From assembly GCF_003148775.1 (NCBI RefSeq), contig NZ_QGGW01000001.1, positions 186,001 through 250,000 on the forward strand: a stretch of 64,000 nucleotides of DNA. The letters are read 5' to 3'. Positions 27,659-36,807 of this stretch are shown here, in pieces. A program made the translations under genes and the position numbers. The notes under the pieces were generated by a model, which did not search any database, was not told the DNA's origin, and saw nothing but the letters and a program-made list of their open reading frames with translations. Each line of letters opens with the position of its first letter. Positions within the stretch are counted from its first letter, which is position 1. The stretch is from Roseicyclus mahoneyensis. GTDB taxonomy: Bacteria; Pseudomonadota; Alphaproteobacteria; Rhodobacterales; Rhodobacteraceae.

Positions 27659-28438
27659 TCATCCGCCCCCCGTATCTCCGCCTCCGCTGCCCAGAAACTC
27701 GAAGATCGTATCAATTGTGAAATCATCCTCGAAGATCTGCGGATCGAATTCCTCGCCGATGGTCGAGACCGGGCCGCGCTCGGAGGGATTGGGCGTGTTG
27801 ACCCCGGTGCCGGGGCCGGTGCCCGTGCCGGGTCGCGGCAGCCCATCGATCAGAACCAGCAGGCGCGACAGGAACTCGGGCGAGACGGCGCCAAGATAGC
27901 CATCCTCGGACAACACACCGCCTTGCCGGCTGGTGCAGGTCCGCGTGCCGTCCACGATGATGCACATCCGCCGCCCGGCGACGAAGATCGCATAGGTCCG
28001 CCCGTTGTGGTGCAACACCAGCGCGGTCGATCCTCGGATGCCGATGGCGGCCGTGGGGGTGGTGATCACCGCCTCTTGCTGGCGCGACAGCGTGCCGCCG
28101 ATGAAACGCAGCGCGCCTTGGGTCAACGACAGACCGATCTGCCCCGCGCCGCTGGCGGGGTCATAGACGAAGCGGTCCAGCACGATGGTGGTGTTGGGCG
28201 CCAGGCTGAGCGTGGTCTGGTCCAGAAACAGCAATTGCCCACGCCCGCTGGCCGAACTTGCGACGGTTTCATCCGCGATCAGCCCAGTTCCCAGCGCCAG
28301 CGTGCGCGTGGCTGCGCCGGGCGGCGTGCCTCGCAAGGTTGGCTCGGAGGAAGCCACGGTGCCGATCTGCTGGGCATTTGCGGGCAGGGCGAGGGCGATT
28401 GCCAAAACCGCCGGGGCAAGCCGGAACAAGGGGCGCAT
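27659..28438 (-). CDS. FecR-domain periplasmic protein
   Basis: The 259-residue protein has a signal peptide (LAPAVLAIALALPANA, cleaved after about residue 22) and a FecR domain. The domain shows a beta-solenoid-like pattern, including LLFLDQTTLSLAPNTTIVLDRFVYDP, GALRFIGGTLSR and ITTPTAAIGIRGSTALVL. The C-terminal part is rich in Gly, Pro and Thr. Unlike FecR anti-sigma factors it has no cytoplasmic N-terminal domain, so it is a secreted FecR-like protein, often encoded with CHASE2 cyclases. It starts 2 nt after the upstream outer-membrane protein gene, which supplies its ribosome site, and is convergent with the cyclase. Confidence 0.83.
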   Translation of the reverse strand: MRPLFRLAPAVLAIALALPANAQQIGTVASSEPTLRGTPPGAATRTLALGTGLIADETVASSASGRGQLLFLDQTTLSLAPNTTIVLDRFVYDPASGAGQIGLSLTQGALRFIGGTLSRQQEAVITTPTAAIGIRGSTALVLHHNGRTYAIFVAGRRMCIIVDGTRTCTSRQGGVLSEDGYLGAVSPEFLSRLLVLIDGLPRPGTGTGPGTGVNTPNPSERGPVSTIGEEFDPQIFEDDFTIDTIFEFLGSGGGDTGGG

Positions 28439-28440
28439 CC

Positions 28441-29679
28441 TCAGAACTCCCATCCGATTTGCAGGGAATAGATGGTTTCGGGTGCGTCAAAGCCGAAACC
28501 GTCCACGCGTTCCAGCCGCGCACCGCGCGCCTCCAAGAACAGCGCGTCGGTCACGAAGGCACGAAGGCCAAGGCCGTAGCCGGTGTCGGTGAAGTCGTTG
28601 AAAATACCGAATCTGTCACCTTGTTCCACCTCTTGGCGCTGGACCCATCCGCGCGCTTCCCAGCGGCGGGGCAGGGCCTGCCACCCGGTGTCGAAGCCAT
28701 GGAGCGCCTCAAGCCGCAGGGTGGTCGCGGTCTCGTAGGCGCCAAATCCGTCATCGGTATCTTCGTCCCGCCAGCCCAGCGTGCCCCGGATGCGGGTGTC
28801 GCGCGACGGCCGATAGGCAAGGCCAAGGCGCACCTCGTGGAAATCGAAATCCACGCCAAACCCGAAGCGTTCGCGCTCGCCCCGGCCGAGTTGCACGTCG
28901 GCGTAGCTGGTCCAAAATGCGTTATGCGGGTTCTGATAGGCAAAGCCCAAAGCCACCGAGGTGTCGTCCCGCACAAAACCGAAGCCGTCATCCTCGGTCA
29001 TCCACATCAGTTCCAGATAGGGCTGCAGGCGCGGGCCATAGGCGTCGCCCGTCAGCCTCAATTCCGGGCCCGAGCGCAGGCGCGTGGTCTGGCGGTCGTC
29101 AAAGCCGATCTCGTCGGGGCTGTAGCGCGAAAAGGCCAGTTGCGTGAGCCAGTCATTGGCGTTGGGCCCGCCCATGTCGAAGCGCCAATCCAGTTGTGCG
29201 GTGCCGAAAACCCCGCTCTGGTCGGTCTCGCGCGCCCAGGACTGGCCAAGCGCGATCCGGCCCGTGATCTGGTGGGGGGCCTGCCGCGCGTCGGTTTCCG
29301 CGCGGTAGCGGGCGACTTGTTCGGCCTGCTCGGCCGTCAGCCCGCCCGAGGCGGCGGCGGCCGCAAGATGGTATTGGGCCACCCCATAGGCACCCAGCGC
29401 GAAATACGCCGTGGCCAGTTCCACCCTTGCGGCCGTATTGCCGGGGTCGAGGTCGAGAAACCGCTCCAGCGTGGCGGCGGCGGCCTCGAAATCGCGCATT
29501 TGCACCGACAAACGGGCGTAGGCCAGCATCAAGGCCCGATCGGCAGGGGATGCGATCAGTTGCGCAAACACGGCTTGGCGCTGGCTGTCCAAGCTGCCGG
29601 ATTGTGCGCTGGCGGCTACCGGCACGACCATGCTCGCGGCAAGGAGCGCGGCAGCGCACCGGGTTCGAATGGAGGTCAT
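28441..29679 (-). CDS. TPR plus beta-barrel outer-membrane protein
   Basis: The 412-residue protein has a signal peptide cleaved near ASA (residue 24). A TPR-like helical region (about 30-135; DFEAAAATLERFLDLDPGNTAARVELA) is followed by a C-terminal barrel of alternating strands ending in the aromatic GWEF, the usual outer-membrane signal. It resembles proteins with a surface-lipoprotein-assembly-modifier-like layout, but a specific family is not certain. It forms an operon with the FecR gene. The start at 29679 follows GGAG. An inverted repeat CTTGAT-N6-ATCAAG lies upstream at 29698-29715. Confidence 0.75.
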   Translation of the reverse strand: MTSIRTRCAAALLAASMVVPVAASAQSGSLDSQRQAVFAQLIASPADRALMLAYARLSVQMRDFEAAAATLERFLDLDPGNTAARVELATAYFALGAYGVAQYHLAAAAASGGLTAEQAEQVARYRAETDARQAPHQITGRIALGQSWARETDQSGVFGTAQLDWRFDMGGPNANDWLTQLAFSRYSPDEIGFDDRQTTRLRSGPELRLTGDAYGPRLQPYLELMWMTEDDGFGFVRDDTSVALGFAYQNPHNAFWTSYADVQLGRGERERFGFGVDFDFHEVRLGLAYRPSRDTRIRGTLGWRDEDTDDGFGAYETATTLRLEALHGFDTGWQALPRRWEARGWVQRQEVEQGDRFGIFNDFTDTGYGLGLRAFVTDALFLEARGARLERVDGFGFDAPETIYSLQIGWEF

Positions 29680-29697
29680 GACATCTCCGAATATGAA

Positions 29698-29715
29698 CTT
29701 GATCAAATAATCAAG
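29698..29715. promoter_or_regulatory. Inverted repeat upstream of barrel protein gene
   Basis: CTTGAT (29698-29703) and ATCAAG (29710-29715) separated by 6 nt, in the promoter region of the TPR-barrel/FecR operon. The spacing is not that of an FNR box, so the binding factor is unknown. Confidence 0.45.
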
Positions 29716-29814
29716 ATACCTTGTCAGCCCGACGAGATCGGCGCAACGCCGATTGCCCTAAGGCTACAGGCCCCACGTGCGTTGCGACCTTCGTGCAACG
29801 CCAGCAATGCGGTG

Positions 29815-30657
29815 TCAGTCGCCCAGCTTGGCGTGGACCTCGTCCAGATCGATCTCGGCCACGGGCATCTTGTTTCCGGGGTTCTCGAAATCGTATTTGA
29901 ACAGGTCGAAATCGCGGTGATAGATCTCGTAGACCAGATGCATCGACAGGTCGTCGAAATAATCCTCGACCGGATGCAGGCGCTTGGGGCCGTGCCCCTC
30001 GCTTTCGTTGAAGCGCGGCACAGCCTTGAGGTCGACGGGATGCTTGACCTCGATCGCGTCGAGGACCGATTGCATCCCCGCGTTGAATTTCTCGGTCCAA
30101 AAGATGTTGTCATAGCGCCCGCCGTTCACGACCAGCGTCGAGACATGCCCCGCCATCGCCGACCAGTGGATGTCAGGCTCCATCGGGCGGCGCCAGCGGA
30201 TGGTGTCGCGCGTGAACAGCAAGAAGCGGCGGAAACTGGCGATCTGGTCGAACTCGCCCTTGCCATCCTCGCCGCCCACCTCGATCCCGTATTTCTGGAT
30301 CAAGAGCGGCACCATGTTGCCCCGGTAGCGTTTCCCGTTGCGCTGGATGCCGCATATCTTGTCGAAAAACGATGACAGGATGCGCGTGTAGGGGTTGCGC
30401 ACGCAGGTGAAGGTATAGGTCTTGCGCGCCCGCACCGAGCGTTCGATCACCGGCTGGCTGGAGTCGAGCGACCATTTGTGCATGCCGCCCGTCGCGTCAT
30501 GGATATCGCCGTCGAAATAGACGCCGTTATCGGAGTAGTACATAATCTGGCCGATGGTCGAACAGGCGCATTTGGGCACCACGCGGTAGACCACGCTTTC
30601 GCTCTCCGTCATCCAGGTTCCGGGAAACCCCATACTCTTCGCCTCTTGATCGACCAT
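29815..30657 (-). CDS. Sulfotransferase family 2 protein
   Basis: Transfers a sulfuryl group from PAPS, probably to a carbohydrate. The 280-residue protein has the 5'-phosphosulfate loop VPKCACSTIGQ (about 28-38) and the 3'-phosphate site CVRNPYTRILSSF, both typical of the carbohydrate sulfotransferase fold. It is divergent from the GT14 glycosyltransferase gene, 121 nt apart, a pairing that suggests synthesis of a sulfated surface glycan. The start is uncertain: ATG 30657 has no strong ribosome site, and ATG 30633 is possible. Confidence 0.8.
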   Translation of the reverse strand: MVDQEAKSMGFPGTWMTESESVVYRVVPKCACSTIGQIMYYSDNGVYFDGDIHDATGGMHKWSLDSSQPVIERSVRARKTYTFTCVRNPYTRILSSFFDKICGIQRNGKRYRGNMVPLLIQKYGIEVGGEDGKGEFDQIASFRRFLLFTRDTIRWRRPMEPDIHWSAMAGHVSTLVVNGGRYDNIFWTEKFNAGMQSVLDAIEVKHPVDLKAVPRFNESEGHGPKRLHPVEDYFDDLSMHLVYEIYHRDFDLFKYDFENPGNKMPVAEIDLDEVHAKLGD

Positions 30658-30778
30658 GCCCGCAGAGGGCGCCCTTACGACACAGACCTCTAAAGATCAA
30701 AGAACGCGTGCGTCTTCAATCTCCGTTAGGTATGTAGCATCAAACAATAACGGACGGTTGAGGCCATTTGTTTCACGC

Positions 30779-32356
30779 ATGGCGAAGATTGCTTTCATCC
30801 TCCTGTGTCACAAGGACCCGGCTGCCATCATCCGGCAGGCCGAACGGCTGACCGCGACCGGCGATTATGTCGCGATCCATTTCGACGCCCGGTCGAAGGC
30901 CGCCGATTACGCCACCATCACCGAGGTGCTGGGGGCCAATCCCTCGGTGTGTTTCGCGCGGCGTCGCATCAAATGCGGTTGGGGCGCATGGAGCCTCGTA
31001 CAGGCCACGCTCAACGCGCTGGAGGTGGCGGAGGAGCGTTTTGCTGACGCGACCCATTTCTACATGCTTTCGGGCGATTGCCTGCCGGTGAAATCGGCGG
31101 CCTATGCGCACAAGTTTCTTGACGCGCATGACCGCGACTATGTCGAAAGCTTCGATTTCCACAGCTCTGACTGGATCAAGACCGGCTTCAAGGACGAACG
31201 CCTTATCTATCGCCACTGGTTCAACGAGCGCACGCAAAAATGGCTGTTCTACCGCAGCTTCAAGATGCAAAAGGCACTGGGCCTGACCCGCCGCATCCCC
31301 GCCGATATCGAGGTGATGATCGGCAGCCAATGGTGGTGCCTGCGCCGGTGCACCATCGAGAAGATCCTCGAGTTTTGCCGCCAGCGCCGCGACGTGGTGC
31401 GTTTCTTTTCAACCACCTGGATCCCCGACGAGACGTTTTTCCAGACCCTCGTGCGCCATCTTGTCCCCGAGCGCGAGATCGAAAGCCGGACGCTGACCTT
31501 CAAGATGTTCAGCGATTACGGCATGCCCGTCAGCTTCTACAACGACCAGTATGACCTGCTGATTTCCCAAGGCTATCTCTTCGCGCGCAAGATCAGCCCC
31601 GAGGCGGGTTTGCTCAAGGACAGGCTGGGCGCGTTGTGGCAATCGGACCGTGTCGATTTCACCACCAGCCAGGAGGGCGAAAAGCTGCACGCCTTCCTGA
31701 CCGGGCGCGGGCGGATCGGCAAGCGCTACGGCACGCGGTTTTGGGAACGCGAAAGCACGCTGGGCCCTGATCGCAACCTCTACATGATCGTGTGCAAGAA
31801 ATGGCATGTCGCCAAGCGCTTGCTGCATGCGGCCTCGGATCGGCTGGACATCCGCGGCGTGGAATACCTGTTTGACGAGGCGGGCTGCGCTGTGCCCCAT
31901 CTGGGCGGGATCGAGCGCACGCTGGAAAAGCGCAACCGCCACCGCCGGGCGCTGATGCGGATGCTGTTTGATTTTTACGACACCGACCGGCTGATGATCT
32001 GTCTGGACCCCGGCAATATCGGGCTGATGCAGGATTTCATGTCCGACCGCGCCAACGCCCGGATCCTCGAATTGCAATGCGTGTTTGACGACCAGTATCT
32101 GGTCGGCCACGCGCATCGCGTCGGTCTGGCGGCGGCCGACACGCCGGGCGAGGTGATCTCGCGCATGCTGCCGACGCTGCGCCATGAATTCGCCGACGAG
32201 GCGATCCGCATCCGCGATGCCGAATTTCCCCGCCACTGGCGCGTCCGTCAGGACCGGGCCACCGCCGAGAATGCCGCCGTGATGGCTGATTTCTTCGACG
32301 TGCCAAGCGACGCCGGGCAGGACCTGGCCCAGATCCCCTATCTCTTCGCTGACTGA
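30779..32356 (+). CDS. GT14 beta-1,6-N-acetylglucosaminyltransferase-like protein
   Basis: The 525-residue protein's N-terminal half (1-260) resembles the core-2/I-branching glycosyltransferase fold, with KIAFILLCHKDPAAIIRQAERL, IHFDARSK, the DXD-like GDCLPVK and a WIPDETFFQTL acceptor region. The C-terminal half fits the DUF5928 region found with this domain in Rhodobacteraceae. It presumably builds a cell-surface polysaccharide. There is no signal peptide or membrane segment. It is divergent from the sulfotransferase. The ATG at 30779 is chosen because the GT14 fold begins there. Confidence 0.82.
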   Translation: MAKIAFILLCHKDPAAIIRQAERLTATGDYVAIHFDARSKAADYATITEVLGANPSVCFARRRIKCGWGAWSLVQATLNALEVAEERFADATHFYMLSGDCLPVKSAAYAHKFLDAHDRDYVESFDFHSSDWIKTGFKDERLIYRHWFNERTQKWLFYRSFKMQKALGLTRRIPADIEVMIGSQWWCLRRCTIEKILEFCRQRRDVVRFFSTTWIPDETFFQTLVRHLVPEREIESRTLTFKMFSDYGMPVSFYNDQYDLLISQGYLFARKISPEAGLLKDRLGALWQSDRVDFTTSQEGEKLHAFLTGRGRIGKRYGTRFWERESTLGPDRNLYMIVCKKWHVAKRLLHAASDRLDIRGVEYLFDEAGCAVPHLGGIERTLEKRNRHRRALMRMLFDFYDTDRLMICLDPGNIGLMQDFMSDRANARILELQCVFDDQYLVGHAHRVGLAAADTPGEVISRMLPTLRHEFADEAIRIRDAEFPRHWRVRQDRATAENAAVMADFFDVPSDAGQDLAQIPYLFAD

Positions 32357-32371
32357 CAAGGACCCTCCGCG

Positions 32372-32755
32372 ATGCCCTATGCCTATGATCCCCAGAATAT
32401 TTTCGCCAAGATCCTGCGCGGTGAGATCCCCAACAGGACCGTGATGGAAACCGACCACACGCTGGCCTTCGACGACATCTACCCGCAGGCGCCCGTTCAT
32501 GTCCTTGTGATCCCCAAGGGGCCTTATGTTTGCGCAGATCATTTCGCGCTGGAGGCCTCGGAGGCCGAGATCGTGGATTTCTGGCGCACGCTGGGTCGTA
32601 TCTGCGCCGACAAGGGCCTGCAGCCGGGCGAGGGCGGGCAGGGCTATCGCACCATCTCCAACGCGGGCGAGGTCGCGGTGCAAGAAGTGCCGCATTACCA
32701 CGTTCACATCCTGTCGGGCCGTCCGCTGGGACGTATGCTGCAAAAGGCCGAGTGA
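32372..32755 (+). CDS. HIT-family nucleotide hydrolase
   Basis: Histidine-triad protein of 127 residues, HINT-like. It has [10 protein letters not shown] at the N terminus and the triad HYHVHIL with His108, His110 (nucleophile) and His112. It hydrolyses phosphoramidates of nucleotides such as AMP-lysine; its physiological role is mostly unknown. It follows the GT14 gene after 15 nt, and cotranscription is likely but probably not functional linkage. Confidence 0.93.
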   Translation: MPYAYDPQNIFAKILRGEIPNRTVMETDHTLAFDDIYPQAPVHVLVIPKGPYVCADHFALEASEAEIVDFWRTLGRICADKGLQPGEGGQGYRTISNAGEVAVQEVPHYHVHILSGRPLGRMLQKAE

Positions 32756-32841
32756 TCCGTGGCCGGCCGCCCGGCCCGGTCTTGTCCGGGCGGGCGCAAC
32801 CTGCCATATCCGCCCCGACCCTTGAGCCAAGGACCATTGCC

Positions 32842-33033
32842 ATGCCCATCGCGCCGCCCGAGACCGAGATCGTCACCCAATGGCGCGTCGCCTGTGATGG
32901 CGGCGAGGGGGCTTTGGGTCATCCGCGGGTCTGGCTGTCACTCTCGCCCGCGACCGGCTTTGTCGAATGTGGCTATTGCGACAAGAAATTCGTCCATGTC
33001 GAGTTTGCGGAGGCGGCAGCCCGACCGGACTGA
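32842..33033 (+). CDS. Zinc-finger CHCC protein (NDUFS6-like)
   Basis: Small protein of 63 residues with the zf-CHCC ligands Cys18, His27, Cys43 and Cys46 (CGYC). The middle reads HPRVWLSL, as in the NDUFS6/13-kDa subunit of complex I. In alphaproteobacteria such proteins can associate with NADH dehydrogenase. The start ATG is preceded by AAGGACC. Confidence 0.88.
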   Translation: MPIAPPETEIVTQWRVACDGGEGALGHPRVWLSLSPATGFVECGYCDKKFVHVEFAEAAARPD

Positions 33034-33115
33034 CCGCCTGCTGCCAAGGCCAAAATTCTGACAAATTGACGCGATAGCCCTTCGGTTACCAAGTTTGGAA
33101 TTGAAAAGGCTGCCC

Positions 33116-33580
33116 ATGTCGACCGTCGTGTCCCCCGCCCAGACCCCGATCTGGGGCTGGCTTGCGATTCTCACCGGAGCCGTGGCCCTTGTGCTTGCGA
33201 TGCTGGTGATCTTCGCCGGTCCCTTTGCACCGCAACCTTCGACCGGGACCGTGATCGGCCAGATTGCAGGTGACATGATCGCCGCCGCACGCGGGTCGCT
33301 CGACGGGTCGGCCCAGCCCGCGCCGGTGCCGCGCGGCTGGGATGTCGACCGCGTGCTTGCAACGCTTACCCCGATCCTCGGTGTCCTTGCCCTGTGTCTG
33401 GCGGTGATGGCCGCGATCCGGCGTGAACCGTGGCGGCTGTCGTCCTACGGGGCGGCGCTGGGGGGTGCGGCCATCGTCATCCAGTTCGTCTGGTGGATCG
33501 CGCTGCTGATCTGCGGTGTCGTGCTGCTGGTCGCCATCATCGAGAACCTCGGCGGCTTTGCCGAAGGGTTCGGCGGCTAG
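33116..33580 (+). CDS. Hypothetical inner-membrane protein
   Basis: Not recognised. The 154-residue protein has three or four hydrophobic helices (about 15-35, 85-100, 106-131 with the last long enough for two passes), a proline-rich spacer (about 37-70) and GGFAEGFGG at the end. There is no conserved motif I can name. ATG 33116 is used because AAAAGG sits six bases upstream. It lies between the zinc-finger gene and polA. Confidence 0.75.
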   Translation: MSTVVSPAQTPIWGWLAILTGAVALVLAMLVIFAGPFAPQPSTGTVIGQIAGDMIAAARGSLDGSAQPAPVPRGWDVDRVLATLTPILGVLALCLAVMAAIRREPWRLSSYGAALGGAAIVIQFVWWIALLICGVVLLVAIIENLGGFAEGFGG

Positions 33581-33643
33581 GGCGCTGGACTTCGCCGCCC
33601 GGCTTCGTCATTCCCTTGGGGGCATGACAGCGACGGGGGCACC

Positions 33644-36448
33644 ATGGCATTCGGCAAGGGACATCACCTGCATCTGGTCGACGGCTCGGCCTTCATCTTC
33701 CGCGCCTATCACGCGCTGCCACCCCTTACGCGCAAATCCGACGGGTTGCCCATCGGTGCGGTCTCGGGCTTTTGCAACATGATCCACCGCATGATCGAGG
33801 CCAATACCGGCCCCGACGCGCCGACGCATGCCGCCGTTGTCTTCGACAAGGGCAGCCACACCTTCCGCAACGACATGTACGACCTCTACAAGGCCAACCG
33901 AGAGGCGATGCCCGAGGATCTGCGCCCGCAGATCCCGCTGACGCGCGAGGCGACGCGGGCCTTCAACCTCGCCTGTCTGGAGCTTGAGAATTACGAGGCC
34001 GACGACATCATCGCCACGCTGGCGCGGCAAGCGCGCGAGGCGGGGGGGCGCTGCACCATCATTTCCTCCGACAAGGATCTGATGCAGCTGGTCGGCGGCG
34101 GGGTCGAGATGTTCGACGCGATGAAGAACCTGCGCATCGACGCGGACGGGGTCGAGGAAAAATTCGGCGTCCGGCCTGACCGCGTTGTCGATGTGCAGGC
34201 GCTGGCGGGTGACAGTGTCGACAACATCCCCGGCGCACCCGGAATCGGGATCAAGACGGCAGCACTATTGATCAATGAATTCGGGGATCTGGAAACCCTT
34301 CTTCAAAGAGCGGATGAAGTTCCCCAGCCCAAGCGGCGCCAGACCCTGATCGACTTCGCCGAGCAGATCAGGCTGTCCAAAAAGCTGGTCACGCTCGATG
34401 ACCGCACGCCCATCGACGTGACGCTGGACGATCTGGAGGTGCTGGAACCCGATGCGCAGGTGCTGCTCGAATTCCTGACGAAGATGGAATTCCGCACGCT
34501 GACCAAACGCATCGCGGACGGTCTGGGGGTGGAGGCACCCGCCATCCCCGACACGGATCCGCGCGGGGCCGAGCCCGCGGAGAGCGGCGCGCCGCAGATG
34601 CCGCCCATCGACCGAGGGGCCTATGAGGTGGTGCGCGATGCGCAAGCCCTGCAGGTGTGGATCGACCGGGCGCTGGCGCGGGGCGAGGTCGCCATCGATA
34701 CCGAGACGACCGGCCTGAACGAGATGACGGCGGATCTGGTGGGGATCTCGCTGGCCACAGGGCCGGGTGTGGCGTGCTACATTCCGCTGACCCACAAGGC
34801 CGAGGCGGGCGAGGGTCTGTTTGGCGGCGACGCGCTGGCCGAAGGGCAGATGGGGCTGGATCAGGCTCTGGCGATGCTCAAGCCGGTGCTGGAGGATGCA
34901 TCGCTCCTCAAGATCTTGCAAAACGCCAAGTATGACGTGAAGGTATTGGCGCGCTACGGCATCGAGGTGGCGCCCATCGACGACACGATGCTGATGTCTT
35001 ACGCGATGAACGCAGGCCTGCACGGCCACGGTATGGACGCGCTTGCCGAGCGCTATCTGGGCCATATGCCTATTCCGATCAAGGACCTGATCGGATCGGG
35101 CAAAAGCCAGATCACCTTTGACCGGGTCAAGATCGAAGATGCCGCCCCCTATGCCGCCGAGGACGCGGATGTGACATGGCGGCTTTGGCAGACCTTCAAG
35201 CCGCAACTTCACCGGGCACGGGTTACCACCGTCTACGAGACGCTCGAACGTCCGCTGGTGCCGGTGTTGGCGCGGATGGAGCGGGCGGGTATCAAGGTCG
35301 ACCGCGATGTGCTGTCGCGCATGTCCAATGCCTTTGCGCAAAAGATGGCGGGGCTTGAGGCCGAAATCCACGAGCTGGCGGGAGAGGCCTTCAACGTCGG
35401 CTCGCCCGCGCAACTGGGCGAGATCTTGTTCGAGAAGATGGGCCTGCCCGGCGGGGAAAAGGGCAAGACCGGGAAATATGCCACGCCCGCCGATGTGCTG
35501 GAGGATCTGGCGACCGAACACGACCTGCCCGGCCGCGTGCTGGACTGGCGGCAGCTCAGCAAACTGAAATCCACCTATACCGATGCGCTGCAAGAACACA
35601 TCAACCGCGACACGGGCCGGGTTCACACCAGCTATTCCATCGCAGGCGCCAACACCGGGCGGCTGGCCTCCACCGATCCGAACCTGCAAAACATCCCCAT
35701 CCGCACCGAGGAAGGCCGCCGCATCCGCGAGGCCTTTGTCGCGGCCCCGGGGCGGGTGTTGGTGAGCCTCGACTACAGCCAGATCGAATTGCGTATCCTT
35801 GCCCATATCGCGGGGATCGACGCGCTGAAACAGGCCTTCCGCGAGGGGCAGGACATTCATGCCGCGACCGCGTCGGAAATGTTCGGGGTGCCCTTGGACC
35901 AGATGACAAGCGATGTGCGCCGTCAGGCCAAGGCGATCAATTTCGGCGTGATCTACGGCATTTCCGGCTTTGGCCTTGCGCGCAACCTGCGCATCCCCCG
36001 CGCCGAGGCGCAGGGCTTCATCGACCGCTATTTCGAGCGCTTTCCCGGCATCAAGGATTACATGGAAGCGACCAAGGCTTTCGCCAAGCAACACGGGTAT
36101 GTGCAAACCCTCTTTGGCCGCAAGATCCACACGCCCGAGATCAACGCCAAGGGCCCCGGCGCGGGCTTTGCCTATCGCGCGGCGATCAACGCGCCGATCC
36201 AAGGCACAGCCGCCGACATCATCCGCCGTGCGATGATCCGGATGGAGGCGGCGATCGACGGGTTGCCGGCAACGATGCTGTTGCAGGTCCATGACGAACT
36301 GCTGTTCGAGGTGGACGAGGGGGCGGCCGATACGCTGATCGCCCGCGCGCGTGACGTGATGGAGGGCGCTGCCCATCCGGCAGTGCATCTGGACGTGCCC
36401 ATTGTGGTAGACGCCGGGCAGGGGGCGAACTGGGCGGAGGCACATTGA
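33644..36448 (+). CDS. polA: DNA polymerase I
   Basis: Gap-filling and Okazaki-fragment repair polymerase, 934 residues, close to E. coli PolI (928). The 5'-3' exonuclease (1-290) has LVDGSAFIFRAYHALPPL and acidic clusters. The 3'-5' exonuclease keeps Asp352 and Glu354 (AIDTETTGLNE). The polymerase has motif A (DYSQIELRILAHIAG), motif B (RRQAKAINFGVIYG) and motif C (LLQVHDELLFE). All three activities appear intact. The stop overlaps the YjbR gene start by one base (TGATG). Confidence 0.97.
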   Translation: MAFGKGHHLHLVDGSAFIFRAYHALPPLTRKSDGLPIGAVSGFCNMIHRMIEANTGPDAPTHAAVVFDKGSHTFRNDMYDLYKANREAMPEDLRPQIPLTREATRAFNLACLELENYEADDIIATLARQAREAGGRCTIISSDKDLMQLVGGGVEMFDAMKNLRIDADGVEEKFGVRPDRVVDVQALAGDSVDNIPGAPGIGIKTAALLINEFGDLETLLQRADEVPQPKRRQTLIDFAEQIRLSKKLVTLDDRTPIDVTLDDLEVLEPDAQVLLEFLTKMEFRTLTKRIADGLGVEAPAIPDTDPRGAEPAESGAPQMPPIDRGAYEVVRDAQALQVWIDRALARGEVAIDTETTGLNEMTADLVGISLATGPGVACYIPLTHKAEAGEGLFGGDALAEGQMGLDQALAMLKPVLEDASLLKILQNAKYDVKVLARYGIEVAPIDDTMLMSYAMNAGLHGHGMDALAERYLGHMPIPIKDLIGSGKSQITFDRVKIEDAAPYAAEDADVTWRLWQTFKPQLHRARVTTVYETLERPLVPVLARMERAGIKVDRDVLSRMSNAFAQKMAGLEAEIHELAGEAFNVGSPAQLGEILFEKMGLPGGEKGKTGKYATPADVLEDLATEHDLPGRVLDWRQLSKLKSTYTDALQEHINRDTGRVHTSYSIAGANTGRLASTDPNLQNIPIRTEEGRRIREAFVAAPGRVLVSLDYSQIELRILAHIAGIDALKQAFREGQDIHAATASEMFGVPLDQMTSDVRRQAKAINFGVIYGISGFGLARNLRIPRAEAQGFIDRYFERFPGIKDYMEATKAFAKQHGYVQTLFGRKIHTPEINAKGPGAGFAYRAAINAPIQGTAADIIRRAMIRMEAAIDGLPATMLLQVHDELLFEVDEGAADTLIARARDVMEGAAHPAVHLDVPIVVDAGQGANWAEAH

Positions 36449-36807
36449 TGGGAGCGATCGCCGCTTGGCCTGAACTTCGTAATTTCGCCCTGTCGCTGGG
36501 CCTGCCGCAGGTTGAGGACGCGGTTAGCTGGGGCAACCCCAATCTCAAGGCGCATGGCAAGCTGTGGTGCTGGTGGTCGCCCTATGTCGATGCCGCCGTG
36601 TTCAAGGGCCGCATCGAGGAGCGCGAGGCGCTGCGGGCGGCGGATCCCGCGACCTTCCTGCACCACGATCACTATGCGAAGCACGGACTGATCCTTGTGG
36701 CAGCGGGCCGGATCGAGCGGGACTGGGCGGAGGCGCGGTTGCGGCGGACCTGGGAGGAGATGGCGCCGAAGCGTTGGCTCGCGACGTGGAAGGCCGGGCA
36801 GGGATGA
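36448..36807 (+). CDS. MmcQ/YjbR-family protein
   Basis: A 119-residue protein of the MmcQ/YjbR fold (DNA-binding-like alpha/beta domain of unknown function). It has the characteristic [22 protein letters not shown] and ends [16 protein letters not shown]. It starts within the polA stop codon (TGATG) and overlaps the pseudouridine synthase by 4 nt, so the three genes form one transcript. Confidence 0.85.
   Translation: MGAIAAWPELRNFALSLGLPQVEDAVSWGNPNLKAHGKLWCWWSPYVDAAVFKGRIEEREALRAADPATFLHHDHYAKHGLILVAAGRIERDWAEARLRRTWEEMAPKRWLATWKAGQG

Noticed and set aside
29698-29715. FNR/Anr box
   Set aside because: The TTGAT and ATCAA arms are 6 nt apart; FNR sites need 4. Kept only as an unassigned inverted repeat.
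28258-30375. Very long open frame (705 codons) on the plus strand opposite FecR, barrel and sulfotransferase genes
   Set aside because: It mirrors three real genes; GC-rich third positions keep the opposite strand open. The translation is rich in Arg/His/Gly and has no family resemblance.
34265-36445. 726-codon open frame opposite polA
   Set aside because: Mirror of conserved polymerase motifs; no start signal.
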